Source: Blastococcus mobilis (lineage in GTDB: Bacteria > Actinomycetota > Actinomycetes > Mycobacteriales > Geodermatophilaceae). From it: a DNA stretch of 64,000 nt. The translations under genes and the position numbers were made by a program. A model generated the notes under the pieces. It had not been told where the DNA came from and made no database searches. It saw only the letters and a program-made list of their open reading frames with translations. Location: the NCBI RefSeq assembly GCF_900188025.1, contig NZ_FZNO01000002.1, positions 245,358-309,357 on the forward strand, given 5' to 3'. Shown in pieces: positions 23,982 to 33,269 of this stretch (within the stretch, counting starts at the first letter, position 1; each line of letters starts with the position of its first letter).

Positions 23982-26204
23982 TCAGGTCCGGGCGACGCCG
24001 AGGAGCGTGACGTCGTCGGTGCTGGGCGGGTTCAGCGTGCCCAGCACCGCATCTAGCAGGGCGTGCGGGTCCACCGGACCGGTGCCGACGACGTCGCGCA
24101 GCTCGTCGAGGCCCGCACCGAGGCCGTTCCGGCCCCGCTCGACCAGTCCGTCGCTGAAGAGCAGCAGCCGGTCGTCGCCGGCCAGCTGGAGGCGGGCCTC
24201 CTGGTAGTCGGCCACGTCGAGCACCCCGAGGGCGGGCCCGCGGCCGCCGGTCACGTACTCCGCTCCCCCGCCGGTGGCGTGCAGCACCGGCAGGTGCCCG
24301 GCACTGGCGACCACGACGTCCCCGGTCGCGGGGTCCAGCTCGGCGACCACCGCCGTCGCCATCTCGGCGGGCAGCAGCGTGCCGATCACCTGGTTGAGTC
24401 CGTCGAGCGCCGCGGCCGGCCCCGGCGCGCGCAGCAGGTGGGCGCGCAGGGCGTGCCGCAGCTGGGCCGTGATGGCCGCGGCGGCGAGTCCGTGGCCGGC
24501 GACGTCACCCAGCACGATCGAGATCCGGCCGCCGGGCAGCGGGACGAGGTCGTACCAGTCCCCGCCGACGACGTCCTTGGCACTCGGCAGGTACCGGGCG
24601 GCCAGAGCCAGCCCGGGCACCTTCGGGAGCTCCTCGAGCAGCAGGGTGCGCTGCAGCGCACCGGCCAGCCGGTTGTCGTCCGCCGCCCGGCTCAGCGCGG
24701 CCTGGGTCAGCTGGCCGGCCAGCGCGCGGGCGGCGGCGACCTCGTGCTCCCGCCACGGCTGCGACGTCTGCCGCACCGTCTCGCTCCAGGCGTCGAACGA
24801 CCGCCGCGGGCTCAGCCGGGGGCCGGGATCGGTCTGCGTCGTCTTCGACGTGTACGGGTTGCCGCCCCAGGTGACCTCGCGCAGCGTCTCGGGGCGGAAC
24901 CAGGCGAGGAAGTCGTCCCGCCCGCCGGCCACCTCGACGGCGAGGACACCGCTGGCGGTGTCGGCGACATCGGCTGCCTCCGGCACGACCCGGGATGCGG
25001 CGTCGGTGACCGGGGCGCCCGCGGCGAGCAGGGAGCGGACCAGGGGCTCCACCCGGTCGGCCGGTGGCGTCCTCCCGAGCAGCGTGAGCTGGCCGCTGAT
25101 CCGCAGCGCGACACCGGAGGCCGGCAGCAGGTCCAGGGCGGTGACCTCGCCGTCGGTCAGCGCGGCCGCCACCGCCCTCGGGCTGCGGCCGACGGCTCCG
25201 GCCAGCTGTGCCCCGCGGTGGGCGACCTCCACGACGCCGCTCTGCTCCCCCGCCGCGACCTTCGTGTGCAGGAGGAGCGACGCGGTCCGGCCGAGGAACT
25301 CCGCGGCGGTGCGGTCGGTGTAGGAGGGGCGGTGCGGCCCGGCGTAGTGGTGGCAGGAGATGAGGCCCCAGAGCCGGCCGCGGTCGATCAGCGAGATCGA
25401 CATGGACGAGACCACGCCCATGTTGGCCAGGTACTCCAGGTGCACCGGGGAGACGCTGCGCAGCATGGCCCCGGAGAGGTCCAGCGGCCGGCCGGTGGAC
25501 GGCGTAACCGGCGGGTCGAGCGGCACCGGACGGTAGGTGGCGTCGGGGATCAGCCGCGTCCAGTTGGTGGTGTACAGCGCGCGGGCCTGGGCCGGGATGT
25601 CGCTGGCCGGGTAGTGCAGGCCGAGGAAGGGCTCGAGGTCGGGGCGCCGGTCCTCGGCGATCACCTCGCCGTTCCACTCGGCGTCGAAGCGGTAGACCAT
25701 CACGCGGTCGAAGCCGGTGAGCGCGCGGACGTCGCGGGCGAGCACGTCGGTGAGCTCGTCCAGCGTGGCGGCGCCCGAGAGTCGCTGGAGGACCGAGGGC
25801 AGGCGGCGGTGCCACGCCGCGCCGGCCTCCTCGGCGCCCTCGGCGCGTTCCCACTCGGTGAGCAGCAGCCCGTCGGCGCGGTGCAGGACCAGGTCGACGT
25901 GGGCGCCGGCCAGCCGGACGCGCAGCGGGTTGACCTCGGCCAGGTCCCCGGCCAGGCCCGCGCGCAGCCGGGCGACGTCCGGCTCCGCCAGGAGCACGTC
26001 GAGGGAACTGCCGGCCACCGGTTGCCCGAAGAACCCGGAGGCGTTCGCGGAGGCGACCACGACGGCGAGGTCGGGCTCGGTGACCGCCAGCAGGGCACCT
26101 TGCGGCTGGACGGCGCCGGGCACCGCGATGGGCTCGTCGGCGCACCGCAGCAGCGCCTGCTCGGTCGCTCCGGTCGGCTCGGTGGCGGCGGCGTCGGTGC
26201 TCAC
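23982..26204 (-). CDS. Bacteriophytochrome with SpoIIE-type PP2C phosphatase output
   Basis: A 740-residue red/far-red photoreceptor. PAS contains Cys21 in LRCADEPIAVPGAVQPQG, the biliverdin attachment site. GAF (about 145-310) contains PASDIPAQAR with Asp202 and the chromophore-side His in SCHHYAG. PHY carries the tongue motif SPRRSF. The C-terminal 230 residues are an RsbU/SpoIIE PP2C phosphatase (VVGGDWYDLVPL, LGDVAGHG, LFSDGLVERG) instead of a histidine kinase. The STAS gene ends 10 bases upstream on the same strand. Light would control dephosphorylation of an anti-sigma antagonist; this coupling is inferred. Confidence 0.94.
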   Translation of the reverse strand: MSTDAAATEPTGATEQALLRCADEPIAVPGAVQPQGALLAVTEPDLAVVVASANASGFFGQPVAGSSLDVLLAEPDVARLRAGLAGDLAEVNPLRVRLAGAHVDLVLHRADGLLLTEWERAEGAEEAGAAWHRRLPSVLQRLSGAATLDELTDVLARDVRALTGFDRVMVYRFDAEWNGEVIAEDRRPDLEPFLGLHYPASDIPAQARALYTTNWTRLIPDATYRPVPLDPPVTPSTGRPLDLSGAMLRSVSPVHLEYLANMGVVSSMSISLIDRGRLWGLISCHHYAGPHRPSYTDRTAAEFLGRTASLLLHTKVAAGEQSGVVEVAHRGAQLAGAVGRSPRAVAAALTDGEVTALDLLPASGVALRISGQLTLLGRTPPADRVEPLVRSLLAAGAPVTDAASRVVPEAADVADTASGVLAVEVAGGRDDFLAWFRPETLREVTWGGNPYTSKTTQTDPGPRLSPRRSFDAWSETVRQTSQPWREHEVAAARALAGQLTQAALSRAADDNRLAGALQRTLLLEELPKVPGLALAARYLPSAKDVVGGDWYDLVPLPGGRISIVLGDVAGHGLAAAAITAQLRHALRAHLLRAPGPAAALDGLNQVIGTLLPAEMATAVVAELDPATGDVVVASAGHLPVLHATGGGAEYVTGGRGPALGVLDVADYQEARLQLAGDDRLLLFSDGLVERGRNGLGAGLDELRDVVGTGPVDPHALLDAVLGTLNPPSTDDVTLLGVART

Positions 26205-26214
26205 CGCCGCGAGG

Positions 26215-26616
26215 TTACGGGCGGGCTTGCTGCTCGGTGCTACGGGAGGCGGTGCCGCCGCCGGAGGCGGAGCCGCTGCCGGAGGGGATGTCGGCCGCGG
26301 ACTCGACGATGGGCACGACGGTGCCGAGCTCCAGCAGGTCGATGGTCAGCCGCACGGCGGTGTTGGACCGCGGGGCGACCACGTGCAGTGGGACGCCGGC
26401 GGCGGCGGCCCTGCGCGCGAGCCGCACGAGCTCCCGGGCGCCGGACGAGTCCATGAAGATCGTGGGGGTGAGATCGAGGACGAGGGCGCGAGGACCGGCA
26501 GCGAGCTGCGCCTCGACCGCGGCCGCCAGCTGCGGCGCGGCGGCAAGATCTAGTTCGCCCCGTACCGTGAGCGCCGGACGCCCGGCGACGGTCGTCCGTT
26601 GCATCTCGAACAGCAC
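26215..26616 (-). CDS. STAS-domain anti-sigma factor antagonist
   Basis: A 133-residue SpoIIAA/RsbV-like protein. The phosphorylatable serine is in IFMDSSGARELV. The Gly/Ser-rich tail after residue 112 is disordered. It precedes the phytochrome-phosphatase gene by 10 bases, so the two are probably one operon and a matched substrate-phosphatase pair. Unphosphorylated STAS proteins sequester anti-sigma kinases and free a sigma factor. The kinase and sigma factor are not in the window. Confidence 0.9.
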   Translation of the reverse strand: MLFEMQRTTVAGRPALTVRGELDLAAAPQLAAAVEAQLAAGPRALVLDLTPTIFMDSSGARELVRLARRAAAAGVPLHVVAPRSNTAVRLTIDLLELGTVVPIVESAADIPSGSGSASGGGTASRSTEQQARP

Positions 26617-26841
26617 GAAAACGGCTCCTCACCGGCGACGACCCTGCTCCCGAGAGGGTAGTCCTGACCCACCGGCGGGCCTCGTGCGACCGGGAAGCGG
26701 TGACGCGCGAGCGGCTGGCGGCGCCGCGCGGGGAACCCGTGGTGCTCCTGCGGTCCGGCAGCCGGGTGGCCGACGAGCCGGCCCGCTCGGTGGGGCGGTG
26801 ACGCAGCGCTCGGTGCGACACCGTGTCCCGTCGTCGGCCGC

Positions 26842-27381
26842 TCAGCCGCCGGCGTTGGCGGGACGGGCCGCGACGAGCTCTGCCAGGGCCTGACCCCACC
26901 GGCGGGCGCGGTCGGCCTCGCCGTCGACGAGCGGGCCCTTCGTGTCGGTGACGAAGAAGTGCTCGGCCGGTGCGGCGAGGGTGGCGCCGAGGCGGCGGAG
27001 GAGCTTCTCCTCCGTCCTCGCGGCGTGGTCCAGCTTCGTGATCAGCGTCGGTCGGTCCATCCGGGTGTCGAAGGCGGCCGCGCTGATCGCCCGGGGCAGT
27101 TGGACCATGTCCAGCCACTCGTGCAGCCCGAACCCGGTGTCGGGGATCTGGGCGCCGTGGTCCCTGACGGCACCCTCGCGGGTGGACCTCCTCGGCATGC
27201 TGAAGGCGTGGTTGGGCCCGCCGACGACGAGCATCCGCACGTCGGCCGGCACCTGCGTCGGCGCCTCCCGGGCGGAGGCGACGTCGACGGGTAACCGGGT
27301 CGCCAGGCCCTCCGCGACCGCCAGGGCGATCTGCTTGGCGTCGCCGAACACCGACTCGTAGACGACCAGGGCTCGGTTCAT
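26842..27381 (-). CDS. Flavodoxin-family protein
   Basis: A 179-residue FMN-binding protein. The N-terminal phosphate loop is VVYESVFGDAKQIALAVAEG, followed by LVVGGPNHAFSMPR. Flavodoxin-like proteins carry single electrons, and some branches act as protoporphyrinogen oxidases. The ATG at 27381 begins the conserved sequence. It stands alone between the STAS and metalloprotease genes. Confidence 0.88.
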   Translation of the reverse strand: MNRALVVYESVFGDAKQIALAVAEGLATRLPVDVASAREAPTQVPADVRMLVVGGPNHAFSMPRRSTREGAVRDHGAQIPDTGFGLHEWLDMVQLPRAISAAAFDTRMDRPTLITKLDHAARTEEKLLRRLGATLAAPAEHFFVTDTKGPLVDGEADRARRWGQALAELVAARPANAGG

Positions 27382-27485
27382 GGGTCGCTCACCGCCTCCG
27401 TGGTGGGCTCCCGACGGTAGAGCCGCGTTCCCCACCGTGGGGCCTCCGTCGTCACGGCTCGACCGTTCGATCATCGGCCGGCCGC

Positions 27486-28433
27486 TCACAGACCGGGAAC
27501 GCAGTCCCCCTGGCCGAGCTCCACCAGCCCGGTGAGATCGCCGTCCGAGTAGTCGAGCGCGTGGCTCGTCGTCGGGAACATGAGCTGACCGGCGTCCGAC
27601 ACGTGGTCCAGCCCCACGAGGTGGCCCAGTTCGTGCAGGATCACCGCTCGCGCGACCGCGGCGCCACCGCTGACGGTGAGCATGTGCGCGAACTCCGCGG
27701 CGTCGAGGGCGACGGCACCTGTGACGTAGACCTGCGGCCCACCGGGCAGCGACATCCACTGGCTGCCGGCCTCCCCGGCCACATCGGTGACGAAGTCCGG
27801 GTTCTCCTGCTCGGTCTCCCACGTGATCAGGACCGGTGCCCACCTGTCCCCGTAGCGCTCCGGCTGGAACGGCTCCCTGTCCCGCGACGGCGGTTCGTCG
27901 GTGGCGCCGTCGTGGACGAACTGCAGTCCGGTGACCGCGGAGAGGCGGTCGACGGCGTCGTGCAGGATCTGCTCGCCGCCGACCGGGGCGTTGTCCGGCC
28001 GGACGACGTAGTGGATCGGCCGGCAGGGGTCGTACGCGACCGGCCCGCTCCCGTCCCGCTGGAGGGCGACGAAGGCGTAGGAGCCGTCGGCGACGGGAGC
28101 GGGTCCGGGAGCGCCGAGTGGTTCGTCGGCGGCGCCGACACCCGGCGTCGGGTGCCGGGACCCCGGCCCCGCTGCCCAGGGGGCGCCGACCCGGAAGTCG
28201 GGTGCGACGAGCACCGCCGCGCCGGCGGTCAGCGCGACGGCGACCAGCGCCATCAGGACGCCCCGGACCCGCGGGCGGCGTCGGATCGCTGACGCCGGTG
28301 GCGGGGACCAGGCGCGCCCCGACGACGACTCGACCGGCCGTCCCGCGGCCTCGTCCCGGACCCACTGCGGGATCCGGCCGGTTGCCGAGGCGCGCAGCGG
28401 ACCCGACCCGTCGTACCCGTGACCGTCCATCAA
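27486..28433 (-). CDS. Membrane-anchored matrixin-like zinc metalloprotease
   Basis: A 315-residue protein with an N-terminal cytoplasmic tail, one membrane helix at about 57-78 (RGVLMALVAVALTAGAAVLV) and an extracytoplasmic catalytic domain. The metzincin zinc site is HELGHLVGLDH (His267, Glu268, His271, His277), and the Met-turn is LMFP with Met285. It probably cleaves proteins on the outer side of the membrane. A second ATG three bases in is an alternative start. The zinc site makes the assignment firm; the substrate is unknown. Confidence 0.88.
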   Translation of the reverse strand: MMDGHGYDGSGPLRASATGRIPQWVRDEAAGRPVESSSGRAWSPPPASAIRRRPRVRGVLMALVAVALTAGAAVLVAPDFRVGAPWAAGPGSRHPTPGVGAADEPLGAPGPAPVADGSYAFVALQRDGSGPVAYDPCRPIHYVVRPDNAPVGGEQILHDAVDRLSAVTGLQFVHDGATDEPPSRDREPFQPERYGDRWAPVLITWETEQENPDFVTDVAGEAGSQWMSLPGGPQVYVTGAVALDAAEFAHMLTVSGGAAVARAVILHELGHLVGLDHVSDAGQLMFPTTSHALDYSDGDLTGLVELGQGDCVPGL

Positions 28434-28574
28434 CCGCCGTCCCCCTCGTCGTGTGACCCCTCGGGTCTACGGGGAGTGCGGGCGCTCGCTGAAGGGACCA
28501 GCGGCTGCACACCACCCGATGGGGCCATGCGGCCGATGGACCCCGCCGCTCGCAGGACCGGAAGGTCGTCGAGG

Positions 28575-29864
28575 ATGACGGGCGTGAGCGCACCCGTGGA
28601 CGACACCGCTCTGACCGCCAACGCCTTCACCGTCGCCGTCCGCGAGGCCGGTCACCGGCTCGCCGGGATCGCCGAGCGGACGCCGCTGCAGCCCAACGCC
28701 CGGCTGTCCGCGCGCACCGGTGCCGATGTGTGGGTCAAGCGCGAGGACCTCCAGGTCGGCCGTTCCTACAAGATCCGCGGCGCCTACAACACGATCAGCC
28801 GGCTGGACGACGCCGCGCGCTCGGCGGGTGTGGTCTGCGCCAGTGCCGGCAACCACGGGCAGGGGGTCGCCTACGCCTGCCGGGCCCTCCAGGTGCGCGG
28901 GCGCGTGTTCGTGCCGGGGACGACGCCGCGGCAGAAGCGGGAGCGGATCGCCTCCCTCGGTGGCGACATGGTGGAGCTCGTCGTCATCGGTGACTCCTAC
29001 GACGAGGCGGCCGCCGCGGCCGGGACGTTCGCGCGCGAGAGCGGCGCCGCGCTCGTGCCCGCCTTCGACGCGCTGTCCACCGTGACCGGTCAGGCGACGG
29101 TCGCCGTGGAGATCCTCGAGCAGCTCGGCGCACCGCCGGACGTCGTCGTCCTCCCGGTCGGCGGCGGTGGGCTGCTGGCCGGCTGCGGCACCTGGCTGCG
29201 GATCCACTCCCCCGACACCCGGCTGGTCGGCGTGGAGCCCGCGGGGGCGGCGAACATGGCCGCGGCGCTGGCCGCCGGTCAGCCGGTCGACCTGCCCGAG
29301 ATCGACACGTTCGTCGACGGCGCCGCCGTCCGCCGGGCGGGAGCCGTCACGTATCCGCTGGTGCGCGACTCCGGTGCCGAGCTGCTCACCGTCCCCGAGG
29401 GACAGATCTGCACCGAGATGCTGGACCTGTACCAGGTCGACGGGGTGATCGCCGAGCCCGCCGGCGCCCTCTCCTCCGCCGCCCTCAGCGGTGGACTCGT
29501 GACCGTCGAGCCCGGCCAGACCGTCGTCTGCCTGCTGTCGGGCGGCAACAACGACGTCAGCCGCTACGCCGAGGTGGTCGAGCGGTCGCTGGTCCACCGG
29601 GGGCTCAAGCACTACTTCCTGGTGGAGTTCCCGCAGGAGCCCGGCGCGCTGCGCCGCTTCCTCGACGAGGTGCTCGGACCCGACGACGACATCGTGCTGT
29701 TCGAGTACGTGAAGCGCGACAACCGCGAGACCGGTGCCGCGCTGACCGGCATCGAACTCGGCAGACCCGACGGGCTGTCGGACCTGCTGGCCCGCATCGA
29801 GGCCAGCCCCCTCCGCATCCAGCACGTCGCGCCGGGGACGACGGCCTACCGCTTCCTCGTCTAG
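28575..29864 (+). CDS. ilvA: Threonine ammonia-lyase
   Basis: A 429-residue PLP enzyme converting threonine to 2-oxobutanoate, the first step towards isoleucine. The PLP lysine is in GRSYKIRGAYN and the phosphate loop is VGGGGLLAGCG. The C-terminal 85 residues form an ACT-like regulatory domain (KHYFLVEFPQEPGALRRFLD), which in the biosynthetic enzyme mediates isoleucine feedback. A GTG start nine bases downstream is an alternative. Its TAG stop directly abuts the stop of the convergent gene. Confidence 0.93.
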   Translation: MTGVSAPVDDTALTANAFTVAVREAGHRLAGIAERTPLQPNARLSARTGADVWVKREDLQVGRSYKIRGAYNTISRLDDAARSAGVVCASAGNHGQGVAYACRALQVRGRVFVPGTTPRQKRERIASLGGDMVELVVIGDSYDEAAAAAGTFARESGAALVPAFDALSTVTGQATVAVEILEQLGAPPDVVVLPVGGGGLLAGCGTWLRIHSPDTRLVGVEPAGAANMAAALAAGQPVDLPEIDTFVDGAAVRRAGAVTYPLVRDSGAELLTVPEGQICTEMLDLYQVDGVIAEPAGALSSAALSGGLVTVEPGQTVVCLLSGGNNDVSRYAEVVERSLVHRGLKHYFLVEFPQEPGALRRFLDEVLGPDDDIVLFEYVKRDNRETGAALTGIELGRPDGLSDLLARIEASPLRIQHVAPGTTAYRFLV

Positions 29865-30563
29865 TCAGAGCCAGGTCGGCGGCGGTGGGACGTCGCCGCT
29901 GAGACCCGATGCGTCGGAGCGGGTCAACCAGGCGGCGACCGCGGTCACCGGTCCCTCGACCCTCGTGCCGCCGTTCCCCCAGGTCCGGTCGACGTCGGTG
30001 GCCACGACGGTGACCTCGGGTGCCTGGTCGCGGGCAGCGAACAGCCCGAGGACGTCGTCGACGAGGGCGGTGCAGACGTCGGCCGGGACGTCGGCGAAGG
30101 CGAGGTCGCTGCGCAGGTCGACCCCGTGCACCCACACCTCCTTGGTCCGCATCCACGGCACCGCGGACGCCGGCACGGCGGCGCCCTGCCCGTTGCGCAC
30201 CGTCGCCGTCCACGCCTCGGCGGGCATGCTCTCGACGGCGGTGGTGAGCCGGTCGGACGCGGCCGCGTAGTCGCTGCGCAGCTCGGCGGCCGGCAGGGCG
30301 GCGGTCGCCTCGATGCCTGCGTCCCGGGCGGCACGGGAGGGGTACATCGGCGTCTCGACGCCGGTCCGCGCCCAGGTGAGCAGGTTGACCAGCGCGTCGG
30401 CGTTGCGGGCCAGGTGCGCGACGACGTGGGCCCGGGACCAGTCGGGAAGGGCCGAGTCCGCGGCCAGCTCGGCGTCGGTCAGCCGGTGGACCATGCGGGA
30501 GGCGATCAGCTCGCCGTCGGCCCACCAGCGGAGTGCCTGCTCGGGGCTCGGGGTGTGGCTCAC
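29865..30563 (-). CDS. Mycothiol-dependent maleylpyruvate isomerase family protein
   Basis: A 232-residue protein of the DinB/MDMPI superfamily. The metal-site segments are DWSRAHVVAHLARNADAL near residue 45 and MRTKEVWVHGVDL near residue 140, giving the usual His, Glu, His triad. True members isomerise maleylpyruvate with mycothiol, a thiol restricted to actinobacteria. Many paralogues have unknown substrates, so only the family is claimed. Confidence 0.85.
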   Translation of the reverse strand: MSHTPSPEQALRWWADGELIASRMVHRLTDAELAADSALPDWSRAHVVAHLARNADALVNLLTWARTGVETPMYPSRAARDAGIEATAALPAAELRSDYAAASDRLTTAVESMPAEAWTATVRNGQGAAVPASAVPWMRTKEVWVHGVDLRSDLAFADVPADVCTALVDDVLGLFAARDQAPEVTVVATDVDRTWGNGGTRVEGPVTAVAAWLTRSDASGLSGDVPPPPTWL

Positions 30564-30722
30564 GTCGCCGAATCTAGGCCGACTCCAGGCGAGGGGCTCC
30601 CCCAGGAGGGGTGCGTGCGACCGCTGGGGCGCGAGGGGGCGCGTTCCGTGTCGCAGCCGCGGCGCCGGCTCCCCGCGCCATAGCTTCCGGTCGACTGCCC
30701 GTGTCCGGCCCCGGAGAAGATC

Positions 30723-32039
30723 ATGGTCGCCCGTCCCACCTCACAGCTCCAGCGGATCGCCGCCGGCGTCGCCGCGGGTGTCGTCCTGCTGTTCGTCATC
30801 GGCGGGATCGCCACGCAGGGCGTGACCGGCGGCCTCGCGATGGCCGGCGTCGCCGCCCTGCTCCTCGGTGCGGGCGCCGCCGTCGCCGGCCACGCGCGGT
30901 GGGCGTTCATCGCCAGCCGCCGCGTCGCCGGGATCGTGGCCACCGCCGGGGTCGTCGCCCTCGCGGTGGCGGGCGCCACCGCCACTCCGACGACGCCGAC
31001 CGCCGGGGCGCGCGCTCCGGTCACGGAGACGGTCGAGCCCGCCGCACCGACGACGCAGGCGGAGGAGGCCGCAGAGTCTGCGCTCGCCGAGGCGGAGACG
31101 GCCGAGAAGACGGTGGCCACCGACGCGCTCGCCCGGTCCACCGGGGTGCTCGACGACGCCGCCGCCGAGGCCGCCGTCGGCTCGGCGGACCGGACGACGG
31201 CGCTGGCCGCCCTCGCCGCGGTCGAGGTCAAGGGTCGTGCACCCCGTACCGGCTACGACCGCGACAACTTCGGCTCGGGCTGGGTCGACACCGACCGCAA
31301 CGGCTGCGACACCCGCAACGACATCCTGGCGCGCGACCTCGAGAACGAGACCTTCAAGGCCGGCACACGCAACTGCGTCGTCCTGACCGGCACGCTGGCC
31401 GACCCGTACTCCGGCCGGTCGATCGCCTTCCAGCGCGGGCAGGGCACCAGCGACGACGTCCAGATCGACCACGTCGTCGCGCTGTCGGACGCCTGGCAGA
31501 AGGGCGCGCAGAACCTCGACCCGGCCCGGCGGGTCGCCTTCGGCAACGACCCGCTGAACCTGCTCGCCGTCGACGGCCCCCTCAACATGCAGAAGGGCGA
31601 CGGGGATGCGGCGACCTGGCTGCCCCCGAACCGGGGGTACCGCTGCGCGTACGTGGCGCGGCAGGTGGCCGTCAAGGTGAGCTACGGCCTCTGGATGACG
31701 CAGGCGGAGAAGAACGCCATCGCCACGGTCCTCACGTCGTGCCCGGAGGAGCCACTGCCCGGTGGGGTCGTCGCCCAGGTCCCTGAGCGCGTCCAGCCGC
31801 CGGCGCCCGCCCCCGCCCCGGCTCCCGTCCCGGCTCCCGCGCCTGCGCCCGCTCCGGCTCCCGCGCCGGTCCCGGCTCCTGTTCCGGCCCCCGCTCCCGC
31901 GCCTGCGCCACCCGCGCCCGGCCCCTACTACGAGAACTGCTCCGCGGCCCGGGCTGCGGGGGCGGCGCCGGTCCGGGTCGGACAGCCCGGCTACGGCCGG
32001 CACCTCGATCGGGACGGCGACGGGGTCGGCTGCGAGTGA
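30723..32039 (+). CDS. Secreted HNH nuclease (DUF1524) with excalibur domain
   Basis: A 438-residue exported protein. Three hydrophobic helices occupy the first 85 residues. The DUF1524/GmrSD-type HNH domain spans about 170-330, with DHVVALSDAW supplying the His motif and NDPLNLLAVDGPLNMQKG the Asn/His segment. A Pro-Ala repeat linker of about 40 residues follows. The C-terminus is an excalibur calcium-binding domain (YYENCSAARAAG, then HLDRDGDGVGCE). It is probably a cell-surface or extracellular DNase. Its role in nutrition, competition or defence is undetermined. Confidence 0.88.
   Translation: MVARPTSQLQRIAAGVAAGVVLLFVIGGIATQGVTGGLAMAGVAALLLGAGAAVAGHARWAFIASRRVAGIVATAGVVALAVAGATATPTTPTAGARAPVTETVEPAAPTTQAEEAAESALAEAETAEKTVATDALARSTGVLDDAAAEAAVGSADRTTALAALAAVEVKGRAPRTGYDRDNFGSGWVDTDRNGCDTRNDILARDLENETFKAGTRNCVVLTGTLADPYSGRSIAFQRGQGTSDDVQIDHVVALSDAWQKGAQNLDPARRVAFGNDPLNLLAVDGPLNMQKGDGDAATWLPPNRGYRCAYVARQVAVKVSYGLWMTQAEKNAIATVLTSCPEEPLPGGVVAQVPERVQPPAPAPAPAPVPAPAPAPAPAPAPVPAPVPAPAPAPAPPAPGPYYENCSAARAAGAAPVRVGQPGYGRHLDRDGDGVGCE
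31797..31920 (+). repeat. Pro-Ala codon repeat
   Basis: An imperfect tandem repeat of GCTCCG/GCTCCC-like hexamers encodes a (Pro-Ala)n and (Pro-Val)n linker between the nuclease and excalibur domains. It is a low-complexity coding repeat that may vary in length between strains. Confidence 0.8.
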
Positions 32040-32066
32040 GGCCGATCCGCTCGGATGGCCGGTCGG

Positions 32067-33161
32067 TCAGCCGCCGAGCGCCGTCACCATGTTCATGACG
32101 GTGCGCATCTGCGGGCCCAGCTTGTTCGCGTAGTCGACGTCCCGCGGGCCGAGGTAGCCCCACCAGTCCCAGCAGCCCCTGGGGTTGTAGATGGCGGGGC
32201 CCTCGTCCGGCCGGGCCTGCGGGTAGAGGACGACGAACCGGTTGGTGTCGGCGTAGGCGTTCAGGCCGGAGTTCCGGGCGAAGGTGTCGCCGATCTGCTC
32301 CGCCGTCTGCTGGCAGCCGTGCAGCGCGACCACCACCTTGCACTCCGCGCCCCGGGCGCAGACGTCCGGCGTGTAGACGTAGCCGGTGCTGCCCATGCCG
32401 ATGGCGGGCCCGCCGGAGCGGGTGACGTCGCCGTTGCCGAGACTCGGGGCCACCGCGTAGCGGTCCTGGTCGAAGGCATCGAGCGTGCCCCGCGGCGTGC
32501 CGGTGTTGGGCGCCTTCACCGAGCCGAACATGGTGCGCAGCGAGTCGGCCTGGGCGTCGTAGGGCGAGCAGTCGTTGATGTAGGGCGCCGCGGTCCGGTC
32601 GCAGGGGACCGGGCCCAGCGGGCTGATCCAGCCGTGGCCGGCGGCCAGGTCGTCGCGGTAGGTCAGCGGGACGCCGTAGTGCGCGTAGAAGTCGGCCAGG
32701 TTGTCGGCGACGGGGCGGACGACGGTCGGGTCGAGCGTGCCGTGGAAGAAGTACGTGGGGATCCGCGCCAGGTTCGACAGCGGGTCGATCTTCCCCTCGC
32801 GCTCGTACCGCTCGGTGACGTCGTGGATGACCGGCATCGACGTCGGGACGTTGTAGGCCGTGCACGACTGCAGGGCGACGACGACGCTGTTCATGGCGCA
32901 CCAGTAGGGCCCGGCGCTGAAGATCGCGGCGCCGGCGATCCGGCTGGAGTGGGCCACCTGCAGCTGCGTGGCCATGTAGCCGCCGGAGGAAATGCCGGCG
33001 ACGTAGGTGCCGGTGACGTCGAGCCGTGGCAGCCCGCCGTCACCGGCCCGCTCCGGTGCCGCAGCGGCGGTCGTGGTCAGCCCGGCGAGCACGACGAGGA
33101 CCGCGGTCGCGAGGACGGCGAGACGACGTCCGGTCCGGGGCGAGCGGGTGCGGGTGCGCAT
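32067..33161 (-). CDS. Secreted poly(3-hydroxybutyrate) depolymerase, catalytic domain type 2
   Basis: A 364-residue exported esterase. The signal peptide is the first 35 residues, with Arg-rich start and core LAVLATAVLVVLAGLTT. The lipase box is GISSGGYMATQL with the nucleophilic Ser. The catalytic Asp lies in HGTLDPTV and a His in VALHGCQQ or a later segment. The sequence matches short-chain-length PHA depolymerases of the type 2 extracellular group. The start at ATG 33161 gives a clean signal peptide. No starch- or PHB-binding domain follows, so it may act on soluble or amorphous polymer. Confidence 0.85.
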   Translation of the reverse strand: MRTRTRSPRTGRRLAVLATAVLVVLAGLTTTAAAAPERAGDGGLPRLDVTGTYVAGISSGGYMATQLQVAHSSRIAGAAIFSAGPYWCAMNSVVVALQSCTAYNVPTSMPVIHDVTERYEREGKIDPLSNLARIPTYFFHGTLDPTVVRPVADNLADFYAHYGVPLTYRDDLAAGHGWISPLGPVPCDRTAAPYINDCSPYDAQADSLRTMFGSVKAPNTGTPRGTLDAFDQDRYAVAPSLGNGDVTRSGGPAIGMGSTGYVYTPDVCARGAECKVVVALHGCQQTAEQIGDTFARNSGLNAYADTNRFVVLYPQARPDEGPAIYNPRGCWDWWGYLGPRDVDYANKLGPQMRTVMNMVTALGG

Positions 33162-33269
33162 CGGTTCTCCTGCGGGGCGTCGTCGGGCACAGGTGGGGCG
33201 CGTCAGGGGGACCAACGACGTCGGCCCGGGTCAGGTGACGCAGGAGCCGGGTGGTTCACGCGGTGGAGG

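Noticed and set aside
26640..26805. Open plus-strand frame between the STAS and flavodoxin genes
   Set aside because: Some coding-like residues, but no start, no domain and it lies in a promoter region; not enough to call a gene.
31797..31920. Repeated GC-rich units resembling a short array
   Set aside because: They are codon repeats for a Pro-Ala linker inside a gene, not spaced repeats of a CRISPR array.
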